A stretch of DNA of 64,000 nucleotides from Rathayibacter sp. VKM Ac-2760. Lineage in GTDB: Bacteria > Actinomycetota > Actinomycetes > Actinomycetales > Microbacteriaceae. Every line of letters starts with the position of its first letter. The stretch's first letter is position 1. Of the stretch, positions 49,755 to 58,520 are shown piece by piece. A model generated the notes under the pieces. That model made no database searches, had not been told where the DNA came from, and was given only the letters and a program-made list of their open reading frames with translations. Location: positions 2,604,001 to 2,668,000 of the forward strand of contig NZ_CP047173.1 in NCBI RefSeq assembly GCF_009834185.1, given 5' to 3'. Both the position numbers and the translations under genes were made by a program.

Positions 49755-52514
49755 TCAGGACGGGCCGCGCCGTCGCTGCCGCTCCAGGAACTCCCGTCGG
49801 TACCTGCGGGAATCGGAGAAGGCGCCGATCCCCGTTCCGATCAGGGCGACCGCGAAGAGGACGATCGACCACGGTGGCTGGTGCGGCGCCGCTGCCAGGA
49901 ACAGCAGGACCGCCGTGTGGGCGAACATCACCAGGGAGATGGAGAGGCCCGGTCGGTCCTTCCGGAGGCCCGGTCGGTCGTTCCGAGTCACGCCGCTCCT
50001 CCCCCTCGTCACGCCACGTCGATTCCGCATCCAACCAGTCGTCGGTGTCGGCAGCCGACCCGCGGCGCCAGGATGTCGACTCCGTCGCGAGACACCCGCA
50101 GGTCGGGTGCTGATGCCGTCTTCCGCCCTTCCGAGGGGCGAGCCTCCGCTGAGCAGAGTCGGAACTCCGCGTCCGTGCTCGTCCAGAGCGGTCACCGGCG
50201 CCGCGGCCCCACTGGACCAGGCGACGACGCCCTCGGGGTGGACGGCGAGCAGCTCCGTGCCCTCGAGGTCGGTGCGCAGAGCGCGCGTGCCGCGATCGGC
50301 GAGAAGGGTGAGCAGCGAGGCGGTCGGGTGGCCGTAGGTGTTGTCGGCGCCGACCGAGACGAGGCCGATCCGTGCACCGAGCGCGTCGTAGAGAGCGGGC
50401 GCCTGGTCGGCCGAGCCGTGGTGCGCGACCTTCACGACGTCGACGCGACCGGGGTCGAGCCGGGCGATCCGGCCCTGCGCCTCCGCGCCGAGGTCGCCGA
50501 GCATCGCGAGCGACAGCGGACCGCCGCGCGCGTCGGCCGCGATGTCGACGCGGAGGGTCACGCTCGCCTCGTTCCCGCGGAGGGTGCTCCCCGGCTCCGG
50601 CCAGAGCACCCGCCAGTGCAGCGAGCCGAGCGAGCCGGAGTCGCCGCGCGCCGCCTCCCGCACGAGCGCGCCGCCGCCGTCCAGCGCCGCGCGGTCGCGC
50701 TCGTCGCCCTCGTCGGCCACCGGACCGACGAGGGCCTCGTCGACGCGCCCGACCACCGCTCCGACTCCCCCGACGTGGTCGAGGTCGTAGTGGGTGAGCA
50801 CGAGGAGCTCGAGCCGGTCGAGACCGAGCAGCCGGAGGCAGGCGTCGAGGCGCTCGGGCAGCGGACCGGTGTCCACGAGGAGCACTCCCGCGTCACCGCG
50901 GACCAGCACCGCGTCGCCCTGGCCGATGTCGCACATGGCCACCCGCCAGTCCGAGGGGACGGCGGCGGAGCGCAGCAGCGGGGCCGCCACGCTCGACGCT
51001 CCCCCGACGACGAGCGCCCCGGCGAGAACCGTCGCGGCGACCCGCCGCGGCAGCACGAGGCGACGCGAGCGGGTGACCAGCAGCAGCGCCAGCGCGGTCA
51101 GGAGAGTGAGCGCCAGCAGCCCGACTCCTCCGGGCAGCCAGGCGATCCGCGGAGACGGCCAGGTCGCCACGGCGCGCGCGATCGAGGCGATCCACCAGGC
51201 CGGCACGGCCGCCAGGCGGATCGCGACGTCGGCGCCCGCCGGCCACCAGGGCGCCAGCAGGCAGCCGATCAGCCCGAGTCCCGTCGCGGCCGGGGCGGCG
51301 GGCTCGGCGAGCAGGTTCGCGAGCACCCCGTAGACCGGGATCGACGGATCGATCAGCAGGACGGCGGGCTGGCAGGCCAGCTGCGCGGCGAGCGGCACCG
51401 CGACCAGCAGAGCGAGCGGTCGCGGCAGCACGTCCTGCAGCCGACGCGCGATCGGCTCGGCCGCGAGGAGCAGGCCGCCCGTCGCCAGGACGGACAGCAC
51501 GAAGCCGAGCCGGCTCGCGATCGCGGGATCGACGAGGACCAGCAGCAGGACACTCGCCAGGAGCGCCGGCACCGCCGCGCCCGAGCGCCGCCCCAGCCGC
51601 GCCAGCAGCACGACGGTCGCCATCGCCGCCGCCCGGACGACGCTCGGCTCCGGAGTGACCAGCACCACGAAGGCCAGGAGGACGACCAGGGCCGCGACCG
51701 TGCGCAGCCGCCGACCGGCCCCGAGCAGCGCCGCGACCAGCCAGCCCGCCGCGACGACCACCGCGCAGTTCGCTCCGGAGACCGCCGTGAGGTGCGTGAG
51801 CGAGGCGGTGCGCATGTCCTCCTCGAGATCGGCCGGCAGCGCGGTCGTGTCCCCGGTCGCGAGACCCGGCAGCAGGCCTGCCACGTCTCCCCCGAGCGCC
51901 GCTGTTCGTGCGAGGAAGCCCGAGCGCAGCAGCTCGGCGACCGCCGCGACACCCTCGGGCGGGCTCCGGTCGAGGACGGCCGTCGCGCTCAGCAGGGTGC
52001 TCTCCGACTCCGCGGCGGGCGCCTGGGCCCGGGCCTGGAGCAGCACCTCGGCGGCGACCGGCAGCCGCCCGCCGGGCTCGGCCAGGAAGACCCGCACGGG
52101 CGCCGAGAGCGGCCGGTCGTCGATCCGGAGGGCCGTGCCGTCGAACCAGACACCGCCGCTCGCGAGCGGTCGCGTGGAGGTGTCGACGCGCACGAGCACC
52201 GCCACGGACGCACGCGACTCGGCCGCCTCGCGCAGGGCGGGCGGATGCCGGGCCGGGGCAGCGGCGACCACGGACGTGACGGCCAGCGCGCCGCCGGCGA
52301 GGGCGACCGCGACCACCGCCAGAACGGCGGCGGCACGGTGCCGACGGAGCGCACCGAGCCCGACGACCACCGTCAGCACGACGCCCCAGGCCCCCGCGCA
52401 GAGGAGACCCCCGCTCTCGATCACGGTGACGACCGGCAGCGCCCCCGTCGCCGCTGCGGCCGCCCAGGCGGCGAGGCCGATCGGGAGCAGTCGCAGATCG
52501 TGCGCGCGGATCAC
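49755..52514 (-). CDS. comEC: ComEC/Rec2 DNA-uptake protein with an unusual C-terminal extension
   Basis: 919 residues from a GTG overlapping the comEA stop (GTGA). Competence domain with many membrane helices, containing LPGLATGDTTALPADLEEDMRTASLTHLTAVSGANCAVVVAAGW. A metallo-beta-lactamase domain follows (MCDIGQGDAVLVRGDAGVLLVDTG, LTHYDLDHVGG, VAHHGSADQA). The expected end is near residue 775 (GVVAWSSG, about 50200), but no stop occurs. The frame continues through about 85 low-complexity Arg/Gly residues and then two membrane helices (LSISLVMFAHTAVLLFLAAA and PPWSIVLFAVALIGTGIGAFS) to a basic end. A 21-bp tandem repeat encodes RNDRPGL/RKDRPGL. This looks like read-through into a formerly separate small membrane-protein gene. 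Confidence 0.88.
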   Translation of the reverse strand: MIRAHDLRLLPIGLAAWAAAAATGALPVVTVIESGGLLCAGAWGVVLTVVVGLGALRRHRAAAVLAVVAVALAGGALAVTSVVAAAPARHPPALREAAESRASVAVLVRVDTSTRPLASGGVWFDGTALRIDDRPLSAPVRVFLAEPGGRLPVAAEVLLQARAQAPAAESESTLLSATAVLDRSPPEGVAAVAELLRSGFLARTAALGGDVAGLLPGLATGDTTALPADLEEDMRTASLTHLTAVSGANCAVVVAAGWLVAALLGAGRRLRTVAALVVLLAFVVLVTPEPSVVRAAAMATVVLLARLGRRSGAAVPALLASVLLLVLVDPAIASRLGFVLSVLATGGLLLAAEPIARRLQDVLPRPLALLVAVPLAAQLACQPAVLLIDPSIPVYGVLANLLAEPAAPAATGLGLIGCLLAPWWPAGADVAIRLAAVPAWWIASIARAVATWPSPRIAWLPGGVGLLALTLLTALALLLVTRSRRLVLPRRVAATVLAGALVVGGASSVAAPLLRSAAVPSDWRVAMCDIGQGDAVLVRGDAGVLLVDTGPLPERLDACLRLLGLDRLELLVLTHYDLDHVGGVGAVVGRVDEALVGPVADEGDERDRAALDGGGALVREAARGDSGSLGSLHWRVLWPEPGSTLRGNEASVTLRVDIAADARGGPLSLAMLGDLGAEAQGRIARLDPGRVDVVKVAHHGSADQAPALYDALGARIGLVSVGADNTYGHPTASLLTLLADRGTRALRTDLEGTELLAVHPEGVVAWSSGAAAPVTALDEHGRGVPTLLSGGSPLGRAEDGISTRPAGVSRRSRHPGAAGRLPTPTTGWMRNRRGVTRGRSGVTRNDRPGLRKDRPGLSISLVMFAHTAVLLFLAAAPHQPPWSIVLFAVALIGTGIGAFSDSRRYRREFLERQRRRGPS
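49943..49984. repeat. 21-bp tandem duplication in the comEC extension
   Basis: GAGGCCCGGTCGGTCCTTCCG and the same with one base changed (GGTCGTTCCG) are adjacent. On the coding (minus) strand they encode the heptapeptides RNDRPGL and RKDRPGL, just before the two C-terminal membrane helices. Confidence 0.9.
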
Positions 52515-53212
52515 GGCGACACCTGCTCGCGGAACGCCTCGAGGGTCTTCTCGCCGATGCCGGGGACCTCGAGCAGCTGGTCGACCGAGGTGAACGGCCC
52601 GTGCTCCTCCCGGTAGGCGACGATCTTCGCGGCGGTCGAGGGACCGATCCCGGTCAGCTCCTCGAGTTGCGCCGCCGTCGCCGTGCTGAGGCTGATGACG
52701 CCGCCCGCGGGGGCCGAGCCGGTGCTGCCCGCTCCGGCAGCACCGGGAGCACTCACCGCACCCTGCTCCGGGACGAGGATCTGCTCGCCGTCCACCACCC
52801 GCCGGGCGAGGTTGACCGCCGCCCGCTCGGCCGTCTCGGTGAAGCCACCCGCCGCCGCGAGCGCATCCGTCACGCGCGCACCCGGGTCGAGCAGGTACAG
52901 ACCGGGGGTGACGACCGCTCCGGCCACGTGCACGTAGAGCGGCACGCCGGTCGAGGCACTCGGCGGCGGTGTGCCCGGCCCGCCACCGGCATCGGCCGCC
53001 CAGCTCGGCACCGCTGATCCCGAGGGTCCGCTCACCGGCGCGAGCACCTCCGTCCGCCCTCCCGCACGAGCACCCGCCAGCAGGACCGCCACGACCGCCG
53101 CAGCGATGACCAGCACGACCGCCGCGCCGACTCCGACGCGCCAGCGGACCCGGGACCGCCGCGGTCGGCGCAGGAGCCCCTCGGGGTCGTCGTCCTCCGT
53201 GATCTGCCGCAT
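52511..53212 (-). CDS. comEA: ComEA-like DNA-binding protein
   Basis: 233 residues. One N-terminal membrane helix (VGVGAAVVLVIAAAVVAVLLAG) is followed by a Ser/Pro/Gly linker, a SLBB domain (VPLYVHVAGAVVTPGLYLLDPGARVTDALAAAGGFTETAERAAVNLARRVVDGEQILVP) and a double helix-hairpin-helix (ISLSTATAAQLEELTGIGPSTAAKIVAYREEHGPFTSVDQLLEVPGIGEKTLEAFREQV). It binds incoming double-stranded DNA outside the membrane for ComEC. Directly coupled to comEC. Confidence 0.94.
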   Translation of the reverse strand: MRQITEDDDPEGLLRRPRRSRVRWRVGVGAAVVLVIAAAVVAVLLAGARAGGRTEVLAPVSGPSGSAVPSWAADAGGGPGTPPPSASTGVPLYVHVAGAVVTPGLYLLDPGARVTDALAAAGGFTETAERAAVNLARRVVDGEQILVPEQGAVSAPGAAGAGSTGSAPAGGVISLSTATAAQLEELTGIGPSTAAKIVAYREEHGPFTSVDQLLEVPGIGEKTLEAFREQVSP

Positions 53213-53307
53213 CCGAGGACGCTAGAGCGGCCGTCGATCGCACGGGCCCCTCCGCCGGCGTTCGGTGGAGAGACGCCCGCACCCCGCCCCTGGGGAGAGC
53301 ACCCCGT

Positions 53308-53775
53308 CTAGAGCAGTCGCAGTCGACCGACGATCCTGTCGACCCGGTTCCGCGGCCCGATCAGGCCGACCGCCAGATACTCGATCGACTCGGGCGCGGT
53401 CGCGCCGAGCACCTCGCGGTACTCGTCGTAGACCCGGGTGTCCTGCGCGGCGGCCGGCATGTCGGCGACGAAGGTGCCCTCGTGCGCCTCCGCCTTCGCC
53501 CGGACGATCCGGAGCGTCGCCGCGTCCGCCGCGAGCACCGTGCAGCCCGCCCACGGCAGCCCCGGATGCCCCGAGCCCGACGCGTCCTGCGCGGCGGGAC
53601 CGAGCAGTCCCGGCACCAGCGCTCCGGTCGCGGCGGCGACGCAGGCGGCGGCGTTGACGGCTCGGCCGATCGGGAGCGCCTCGTCGACCACCACCACCCA
53701 CTTCAGCCGCGCCGCCCTCGTCGGTGCGGCGGTGTCGATCTCGTCCTCGGCGTAGCCGACGGGTGCGCTGCTCAT
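53308..53775 (-). CDS. DUF2000 family protein
   Basis: 155 residues from ATG (MSSAPVGYAEDEI). The family pattern is KWVVVVDEALPIGRAVNAAACVAAATGALVPGLLG, then GCTVLAADAATLRIVRAKA and FVADMPAAAQDTRVYDEYREVL. The fold is related to peptidyl-tRNA hydrolase PTH2, but activity is not established. It is divergent from an Lrp/AsnC regulator 79 bases away, the arrangement expected of a regulator with its target. Confidence 0.87.
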   Translation of the reverse strand: MSSAPVGYAEDEIDTAAPTRAARLKWVVVVDEALPIGRAVNAAACVAAATGALVPGLLGPAAQDASGSGHPGLPWAGCTVLAADAATLRIVRAKAEAHEGTFVADMPAAAQDTRVYDEYREVLGATAPESIEYLAVGLIGPRNRVDRIVGRLRLL

Positions 53776-53854
53776 GGTCGTCCCTCTCCGTGCGGTCGCT
53801 CGACCGACAGGCAGAACGATAGGCAGAGGCGCGACCGCCGTGCAGGATGTCCGT

Positions 53855-54340
53855 ATGAACGACCAGCAGAACCGCGACCCGGTGGTCCTCGACGCGCTCG
53901 ACATCGCGATCCTGCGGGTTCTGCAGTCGGATGCACGGACATCGAACCGCGACGTGGCCGCGGCGGTCGGGGTCTCCCCCACCACCTCCCTCGACCGGAT
54001 GCGCCGCCTGCGCACCCGCGGCGTGATCACCGGCACGACCCTCGAGGTCGATCTCGCCGCGATCGGCCGAGGCGTCCAGGCGCTGATCGCCGTCCGGATC
54101 CGGCCGCCGTCGCGCGAGGTGATCGAGTCGTTCCGCGACTGGGTGAGCGGCCTCGAGCAGACCCTCGGCGTCTTCGTGACCGCGGGCAACGAGGACTTCA
54201 TCATCCACGTCGCCGTCCGCGACAACGACGACCTCTACGCCTTCGTGATCGACCGCCTCACCCAGCGCCGCGAGGTCGCCGACGTCCGCACGTCCGTGGT
54301 CTACCAGCACCTCCGCAACGGCTCGGTACCGCCCGCCTGA
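53855..54340 (+). CDS. Lrp/AsnC-family transcriptional regulator
   Basis: 161 residues; ATG with AGGA upstream. N-terminal HTH: LDALDIAILRVLQSDARTSNRDVAAAVGVSPTTSLDRMRRLRTRGVITGTTLEVDLAAIGR. C-terminal RAM/ligand domain: VQALIAVRIRPPSREVIESFRDWV, VFVTAGNEDFIIHVAVRDNDDLYAFVIDRL. It probably controls itself and the divergent DUF2000 gene in response to an amino acid; the intergenic space contains direct repeats AGGCAGA (spaced by five bases) that may be part of the site. Confidence 0.93.
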   Translation: MNDQQNRDPVVLDALDIAILRVLQSDARTSNRDVAAAVGVSPTTSLDRMRRLRTRGVITGTTLEVDLAAIGRGVQALIAVRIRPPSREVIESFRDWVSGLEQTLGVFVTAGNEDFIIHVAVRDNDDLYAFVIDRLTQRREVADVRTSVVYQHLRNGSVPPA

Positions 54341-54358
54341 GGCGGCGCGGGAACGCCG

Positions 54359-54389
54359 GAGGGGCCCCTCCCAGCGGGAAGGGCCCCTC
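54359..54389. terminator. Bidirectional terminator between the Lrp-type gene and leuS
   Basis: GAGGGGCCC, a 13-base loop and GGGCCCCTC form a 9-bp GC stem at the convergent junction, with CTCCC and GGGAA able to extend the pairing inside the loop. There is no T-run. Confidence 0.7.
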
Positions 54390-54403
54390 ACGGCAGCAGC
54401 CGA

Positions 54404-56986
54404 CTACGCCGGCTTCGTCACCAGGTTCACCAGGCGCGGCGCCCGGACGACGGCCGTGACGACCTCGCGGCCCTGCAGCGCGCGGCCGACGCCCGCCGTG
54501 GCCCGCGCCTTCTGCTCGAGCTCGTCCGAGGAGATCTTCGGCGAGACCTCGATGCGGTCGCGGACCTTGCCGTCGACCTGGAGGATCGCGGTGACCTTCT
54601 CCTCGACCAGGAGCGTCGGGTCGGCCTTGCGCCACAGGGCGTGCGCGACCGAGCCCTCGTAGCCGAGACGGTTCCACATGTCCTCGGCCGTGTACGGCGC
54701 GAACAGGTTGAGTGCCATCGCGACGACCTCGGTCGCCTCGCGGACGGCGGGGTCGCCCGCGCCGGCGCCGGAGTCGATGACCTTGCGGGTCGCGTTGACC
54801 AGCTCCATCAGGCGCGCGACGACGACGTTGAACTTGAACGCCTCGATCAGCGAGGGCGACTCGGCGAGGAAGCGGTGCGTCTGCCGGCGCAGTGCCGCGT
54901 CGCCGTTCTTCCACTCCACGTCGGGCTTGGTCGTGACGTCCTTCGCCAGGCGCCAGGCGCGGGCGAGGAACTTCGCGCTGCCCGACGGCGAGACGTCGGC
55001 CCAGTCGATGTCGTCCTCCGGCGGGCCGGCGAACGCCATGGTCAGGCGCACGGCGTCGACGCCGAACTCGTCCAGCTGGTCGGACAGGCGGACGATGTTG
55101 CCCTTCGACTTGGACATCGCGGTGCCGTCCATCTGCACCATGCCCTGGTTGAGCAGGGCGGTGAACGGCTCGGTGAAGGAGACGTAGCCGAGGTCGAAGA
55201 GCACCTTGGTGATGAAGCGCGCGTAGAGCAGGTGCAGGATCGCGTGCGTGACGCCGCCGACGTACTGGTCGACGGGCGCCCACTTCTCGGCGAGCTTCGG
55301 GTCGAACGCCTGGGTGTCGTCCTTCGGCGAGAGGAAGCGGAGGAAGTACCACGAGGAGTCGACGAAGGTGTCCATCGTGTCCGGGTCGCGGCGCGCGGGG
55401 CTGCCGTCGTTCGGGTTCGCGACGTTGACCCAGTCCTCGGCGGCGCCGAGCGGCGACGAGCCCTTCGGCTGCAGGTCGAGGCCGTCGGTCGAGGGCAGGC
55501 GGACGGGCAGCTGGTCCTCGGGGACGGGGATCAGCTCGCCGTTCTCGCCGTGGATGATCGGGATCGGCGTGCCCCAGTAGCGCTGGCGCGAGATCAGCCA
55601 GTCGCGGAGGCGGTAGTTCTTCGCCGAGCGGCCGCGGCCGCGCTCCTCGAGCAGCTTGATCACGCGCTCGATCGCGGTGCGCTTGGACAGCCCGTCGAGC
55701 GGGCCGGAGTTGACCAGGCGGCCGTCGCCGGTCAGCGCCTCCCCGGTGACCGCGGGGTCGACCGCGTACTTCGCCTCGAGAGCGGCGAGCTCCTCCGGGT
55801 CCTCGGGGATGACCGGGATCGCCCCCGTGACGGGAGCCGAGGTGTCGACGACGACCCGCACGGGCAGGTCGAAGGCGCGCGCGAAGTCGAGGTCGCGCTG
55901 GTCGTGCGCGGGGACGGCCATGACGGCGCCGTGCCCGTAGTCGGACAGCACGTAGTCGGCCGACCAGATCGGCAGGCGCTCGCCGTTGACGGGGTTGATC
56001 GCGTAGCGGCCGAGGAAGACGCCGGTCTTCGGGCGGTCAACGGTGAGGCGCTCGATCTCGCTCGACTTCTGCACCTTCTCCAGGTAGCCGCGGAACGCGG
56101 TCTGCAGCTCCGGGTCGGCGCCCTCGACCAGCTCGGCGGCCAGATCGGAGTCGGGGGCGACGACCATGAAGGTCGCGCCGAAGAGGGTGTCGGGGCGCGT
56201 CGTGAAGACCGTGATCCGCTCCTCGCGGCCCTCGATCTCGAACTCGACATCGGCGCCGATCGAGCGGCCGATCCAGTTGCGCTGCATCGCGATGACCTTC
56301 GACGGCCAGGAGCCCTCGAGCTGGTTGAGGTCGTCGAGCAGGCGGTCGGCGTAGTCGGTGATCTTGAAGTACCACTGGGTGAGCTTCTTCTTCACCACGA
56401 CGGCGCCCGAGCGCTCCGACGTGCCGTCCGCCAGGACCTGCTCGTTCGCGAGGACGGTCTGGTCCACCGGGTCCCAGTTGACCCAGCTGTCCTTGCGGTA
56501 GGCGAGCCCCTTCTCGTACATCTTGAGGAACAGCCACTGGTTCCACTTGTAGTACTCCGGGTCGGAGGTGTGCAGGACGCGGTCCCAGTCGAACGACGCG
56601 GCGTAGCGCTTCATCGAGCGCTTCTGCTGCTCGATGTTGTCGTAGGTCCAGGTGACCGGGTTCAGCCCGCGCTTGATCGCCGCGTTCTCGGCGGGGAGGC
56701 CGAAGCTGTCCCAGCCGATCGGGTGCAGCACGTTGAAGCCCTGCTGGCGCCAGTAGCGCGCGATGACGTCGCCGAGCGCGTACGCCTCCGCGTGGCCCAT
56801 GTGCAGGTCGCCGGAGGGGTAGGGGAACATGTCGAGCACGTACTTGCGCGGGCGCTTGTCGGTGGAGTCGCCGGTCGCGAACGGCCGGGTCTCCTCCCAG
56901 ATCGGGAGCCACTTCTCCTGGAGCGCGCGGAAGTCGTAGCGCTCCTCGTCGGTCGCGCCGGTCTGCTGGGAGGTCTCTTCTGCCAC
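54404..56986 (-). CDS. leuS: Leucyl-tRNA synthetase
   Basis: 860 residues, GTG start. Class I synthetase. The HIGH-equivalent is LHMGHAEAYALGD (62-65), the editing CP1 domain is present (VFTTRPDTLFGATFMVVAPDSDLA), the KMSKS loop is TAMSKSKGNIV, and the tail binds tRNA (LQVDGKVRDRIEVSPKISSDELEQKA). The length is normal. It stands alone on the minus strand between comEA-side genes and pabB. Confidence 0.98.
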   Translation of the reverse strand: MAEETSQQTGATDEERYDFRALQEKWLPIWEETRPFATGDSTDKRPRKYVLDMFPYPSGDLHMGHAEAYALGDVIARYWRQQGFNVLHPIGWDSFGLPAENAAIKRGLNPVTWTYDNIEQQKRSMKRYAASFDWDRVLHTSDPEYYKWNQWLFLKMYEKGLAYRKDSWVNWDPVDQTVLANEQVLADGTSERSGAVVVKKKLTQWYFKITDYADRLLDDLNQLEGSWPSKVIAMQRNWIGRSIGADVEFEIEGREERITVFTTRPDTLFGATFMVVAPDSDLAAELVEGADPELQTAFRGYLEKVQKSSEIERLTVDRPKTGVFLGRYAINPVNGERLPIWSADYVLSDYGHGAVMAVPAHDQRDLDFARAFDLPVRVVVDTSAPVTGAIPVIPEDPEELAALEAKYAVDPAVTGEALTGDGRLVNSGPLDGLSKRTAIERVIKLLEERGRGRSAKNYRLRDWLISRQRYWGTPIPIIHGENGELIPVPEDQLPVRLPSTDGLDLQPKGSSPLGAAEDWVNVANPNDGSPARRDPDTMDTFVDSSWYFLRFLSPKDDTQAFDPKLAEKWAPVDQYVGGVTHAILHLLYARFITKVLFDLGYVSFTEPFTALLNQGMVQMDGTAMSKSKGNIVRLSDQLDEFGVDAVRLTMAFAGPPEDDIDWADVSPSGSAKFLARAWRLAKDVTTKPDVEWKNGDAALRRQTHRFLAESPSLIEAFKFNVVVARLMELVNATRKVIDSGAGAGDPAVREATEVVAMALNLFAPYTAEDMWNRLGYEGSVAHALWRKADPTLLVEEKVTAILQVDGKVRDRIEVSPKISSDELEQKARATAGVGRALQGREVVTAVVRAPRLVNLVTKPA

Positions 56987-57067
56987 AGGTGTGTCCTACT
57001 TCTGTGAGGGTGGGGGTGGGCGCGCGCTCGGAGGGCGCCTGCGTCCGACGAACAACCCTACTGGCCT

Positions 57068-58501
57068 CTAGCGTCCGGGCGACGAATGCTCCGCCTCGTG
57101 CAGGTCGACGCCGAGCGCGGCGAGCAGCGCGCGGGCCTTCAGCCGGGTCTCCTCCACCTCCTCGTCCGCGATCGACAGGGCGGTGATGCCGCCGCCGGTG
57201 CCGATGCGGGCGACGGCGCGGTCGAGCACCAGCGTGCGGATGGTCATCGCGAGATCGAGCGAGCCGTCGCCGCCGAGACGGCCGAAGGCGCCGGCGTAGA
57301 GCCCGCGCGGTCCCGCCTCCCACTCGCGGAGGAGCTCGACCGCGCGGCGCTTCGGGGCGCCGGTCATCGAACCGGCGGGGAAGGTCGCCGCGATCAGCTC
57401 GGCCAGGCCTGCGCCGGGCGCGCGCTGCGCCGACACCTCGCTCACCAGCTGGTGCACGTGCGGGTAGGTCTCGACCTCGAGGAGGCGATCCACCCGCACC
57501 GAGGACGGCGCCGCGATCCGGGCGAGGTCGTTGCGCACCAGGTCGACGATCATCACGTTCTCGGCGCGCTCCTTCACGCTCGCGAGCAGGTCGGCCCGCA
57601 GCTGCGCGTCCGCCGCGGCGTCGGCCCCGCGCGGCCGGGTGCCCTTGATCGGATGCGTCGCCACCCGCCCCTCGGCGCCGGCGGTGAGGAAGCGCTCGGG
57701 CGAGGCGCTCACGAGCGCCCGGTCGCCGAGGCGGATCAGCCCGCCGTGATGGCTGGGGCTGGAGCGGCGGAGCCGTCGGTAGGCCTCGACCGGGTCGAAG
57801 GCACCCTCGACGACGACCTCGTTGGTGAGGCAGAGCTGGTAGGCGTCGCCCGCCCGGATGGCCGCCCCGCAGTGCGCGATGAGGGCGCGGTACTCGTCCG
57901 CGCTGTGCCGCCAGCGGGCAGGACCGGCCGGCTCGGGGTCGCGCGGCTCCGCCGGCTCCTCGTGGGACGCGGCGAGCGCCTCCAGCGCCCGCGCGAGCCG
58001 TTGCGCCTCCTCCCCCGCGGCACGGGAGGAGACGACCTGCACGCAACGGCGACGGTGATCGAACTCGAGCACCGGGTCGCCGCGCAGCAGCGCGAGCGCG
58101 GGCGGCGCGCCGGGCGCCGCCGGTGCCGCCGGCAGCGAGACGAAGGGCGCTCCTGCCTCGTAGGCGATCCAGCCGTACCGGCCGAGTGCCGGGTCGCCGG
58201 TCCGCTCCGCGTCGACCGCGGCGAGCGCCGGCGAGACGTCCGCGCCGGCGTCGACCGTCAGCACGTCGTCGGAGGTGCCGAGGAAGGAGAAGCCCTCGAC
58301 GGCGTCGCGGCCGGAGTCGAGCCAGAAGGAGGCGTGCGCCCCGGCGAAGAGGGCGAGGTAGACGCGCTCCGGATCCACCCACGGGACCTCGGTGCGGACG
58401 GCGGCGCTGCGAACGACGGCACTGCGGGCGGCGGCACTGGAGACGGCGTCACCGCGGACAGCGTCACTGCGGACAGCGGAGTCCTCCGGCGGCACGACCA
58501 C
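57068..58501 (-). CDS. pabB: Chorismate-binding enzyme, aminodeoxychorismate synthase component I type
   Basis: 477 residues from GTG. The catalytic C-terminal half has GDAYQLCLTNEVVVEG, SPSHHGGLIRLGDRALVSASPERFL, HPIKGTRPRGAD, NVMIVDLVRNDLARI, VSEVSAQRAPGAGLAELIAATFPAGSMTGAPKRRAVELL and RIGTGGGITALSIADEEVEETRLKARALL, all typical of PabB/TrpE. The next gene divergently encoded is a PabC-like lyase, so PabB (folate branch) is preferred over TrpE. The first 38 residues come from six degenerate 15-bp repeats (AVRSDAVRGDAVSSAAARSA...) and are not part of the fold. Confidence 0.88.
   Translation of the reverse strand: MVVPPEDSAVRSDAVRGDAVSSAAARSAVVRSAAVRTEVPWVDPERVYLALFAGAHASFWLDSGRDAVEGFSFLGTSDDVLTVDAGADVSPALAAVDAERTGDPALGRYGWIAYEAGAPFVSLPAAPAAPGAPPALALLRGDPVLEFDHRRRCVQVVSSRAAGEEAQRLARALEALAASHEEPAEPRDPEPAGPARWRHSADEYRALIAHCGAAIRAGDAYQLCLTNEVVVEGAFDPVEAYRRLRRSSPSHHGGLIRLGDRALVSASPERFLTAGAEGRVATHPIKGTRPRGADAAADAQLRADLLASVKERAENVMIVDLVRNDLARIAAPSSVRVDRLLEVETYPHVHQLVSEVSAQRAPGAGLAELIAATFPAGSMTGAPKRRAVELLREWEAGPRGLYAGAFGRLGGDGSLDLAMTIRTLVLDRAVARIGTGGGITALSIADEEVEETRLKARALLAALGVDLHEAEHSSPGR
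58388..58477. repeat. Six degenerate 15-bp tandem units at the pabB N terminus
   Basis: Units of the type GGCACTGCGGGCGGC and GTCACTGCGGACAGC run from 58388 to 58477 with an exact 15-base period and several base differences between them. They encode the pseudo-repeat AVRSD/AVRGD/AVSSA/AARSA/VVRSA. Confidence 0.8.
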
Positions 58502-58520
58502 TGGGCTAGCCTAGGCGGTC

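Noticed and set aside
49755..53282. An 1175-codon frame beginning upstream of comEA
   Set aside because: The upstream part overlaps comEA in another frame. The GTG at 52514, overlapping the comEA stop, is the natural comEC start.
54341..57067. T-box or leader peptide for leuS
   Set aside because: The 81 bases before leuS show no T-box core and no Leu-codon run.
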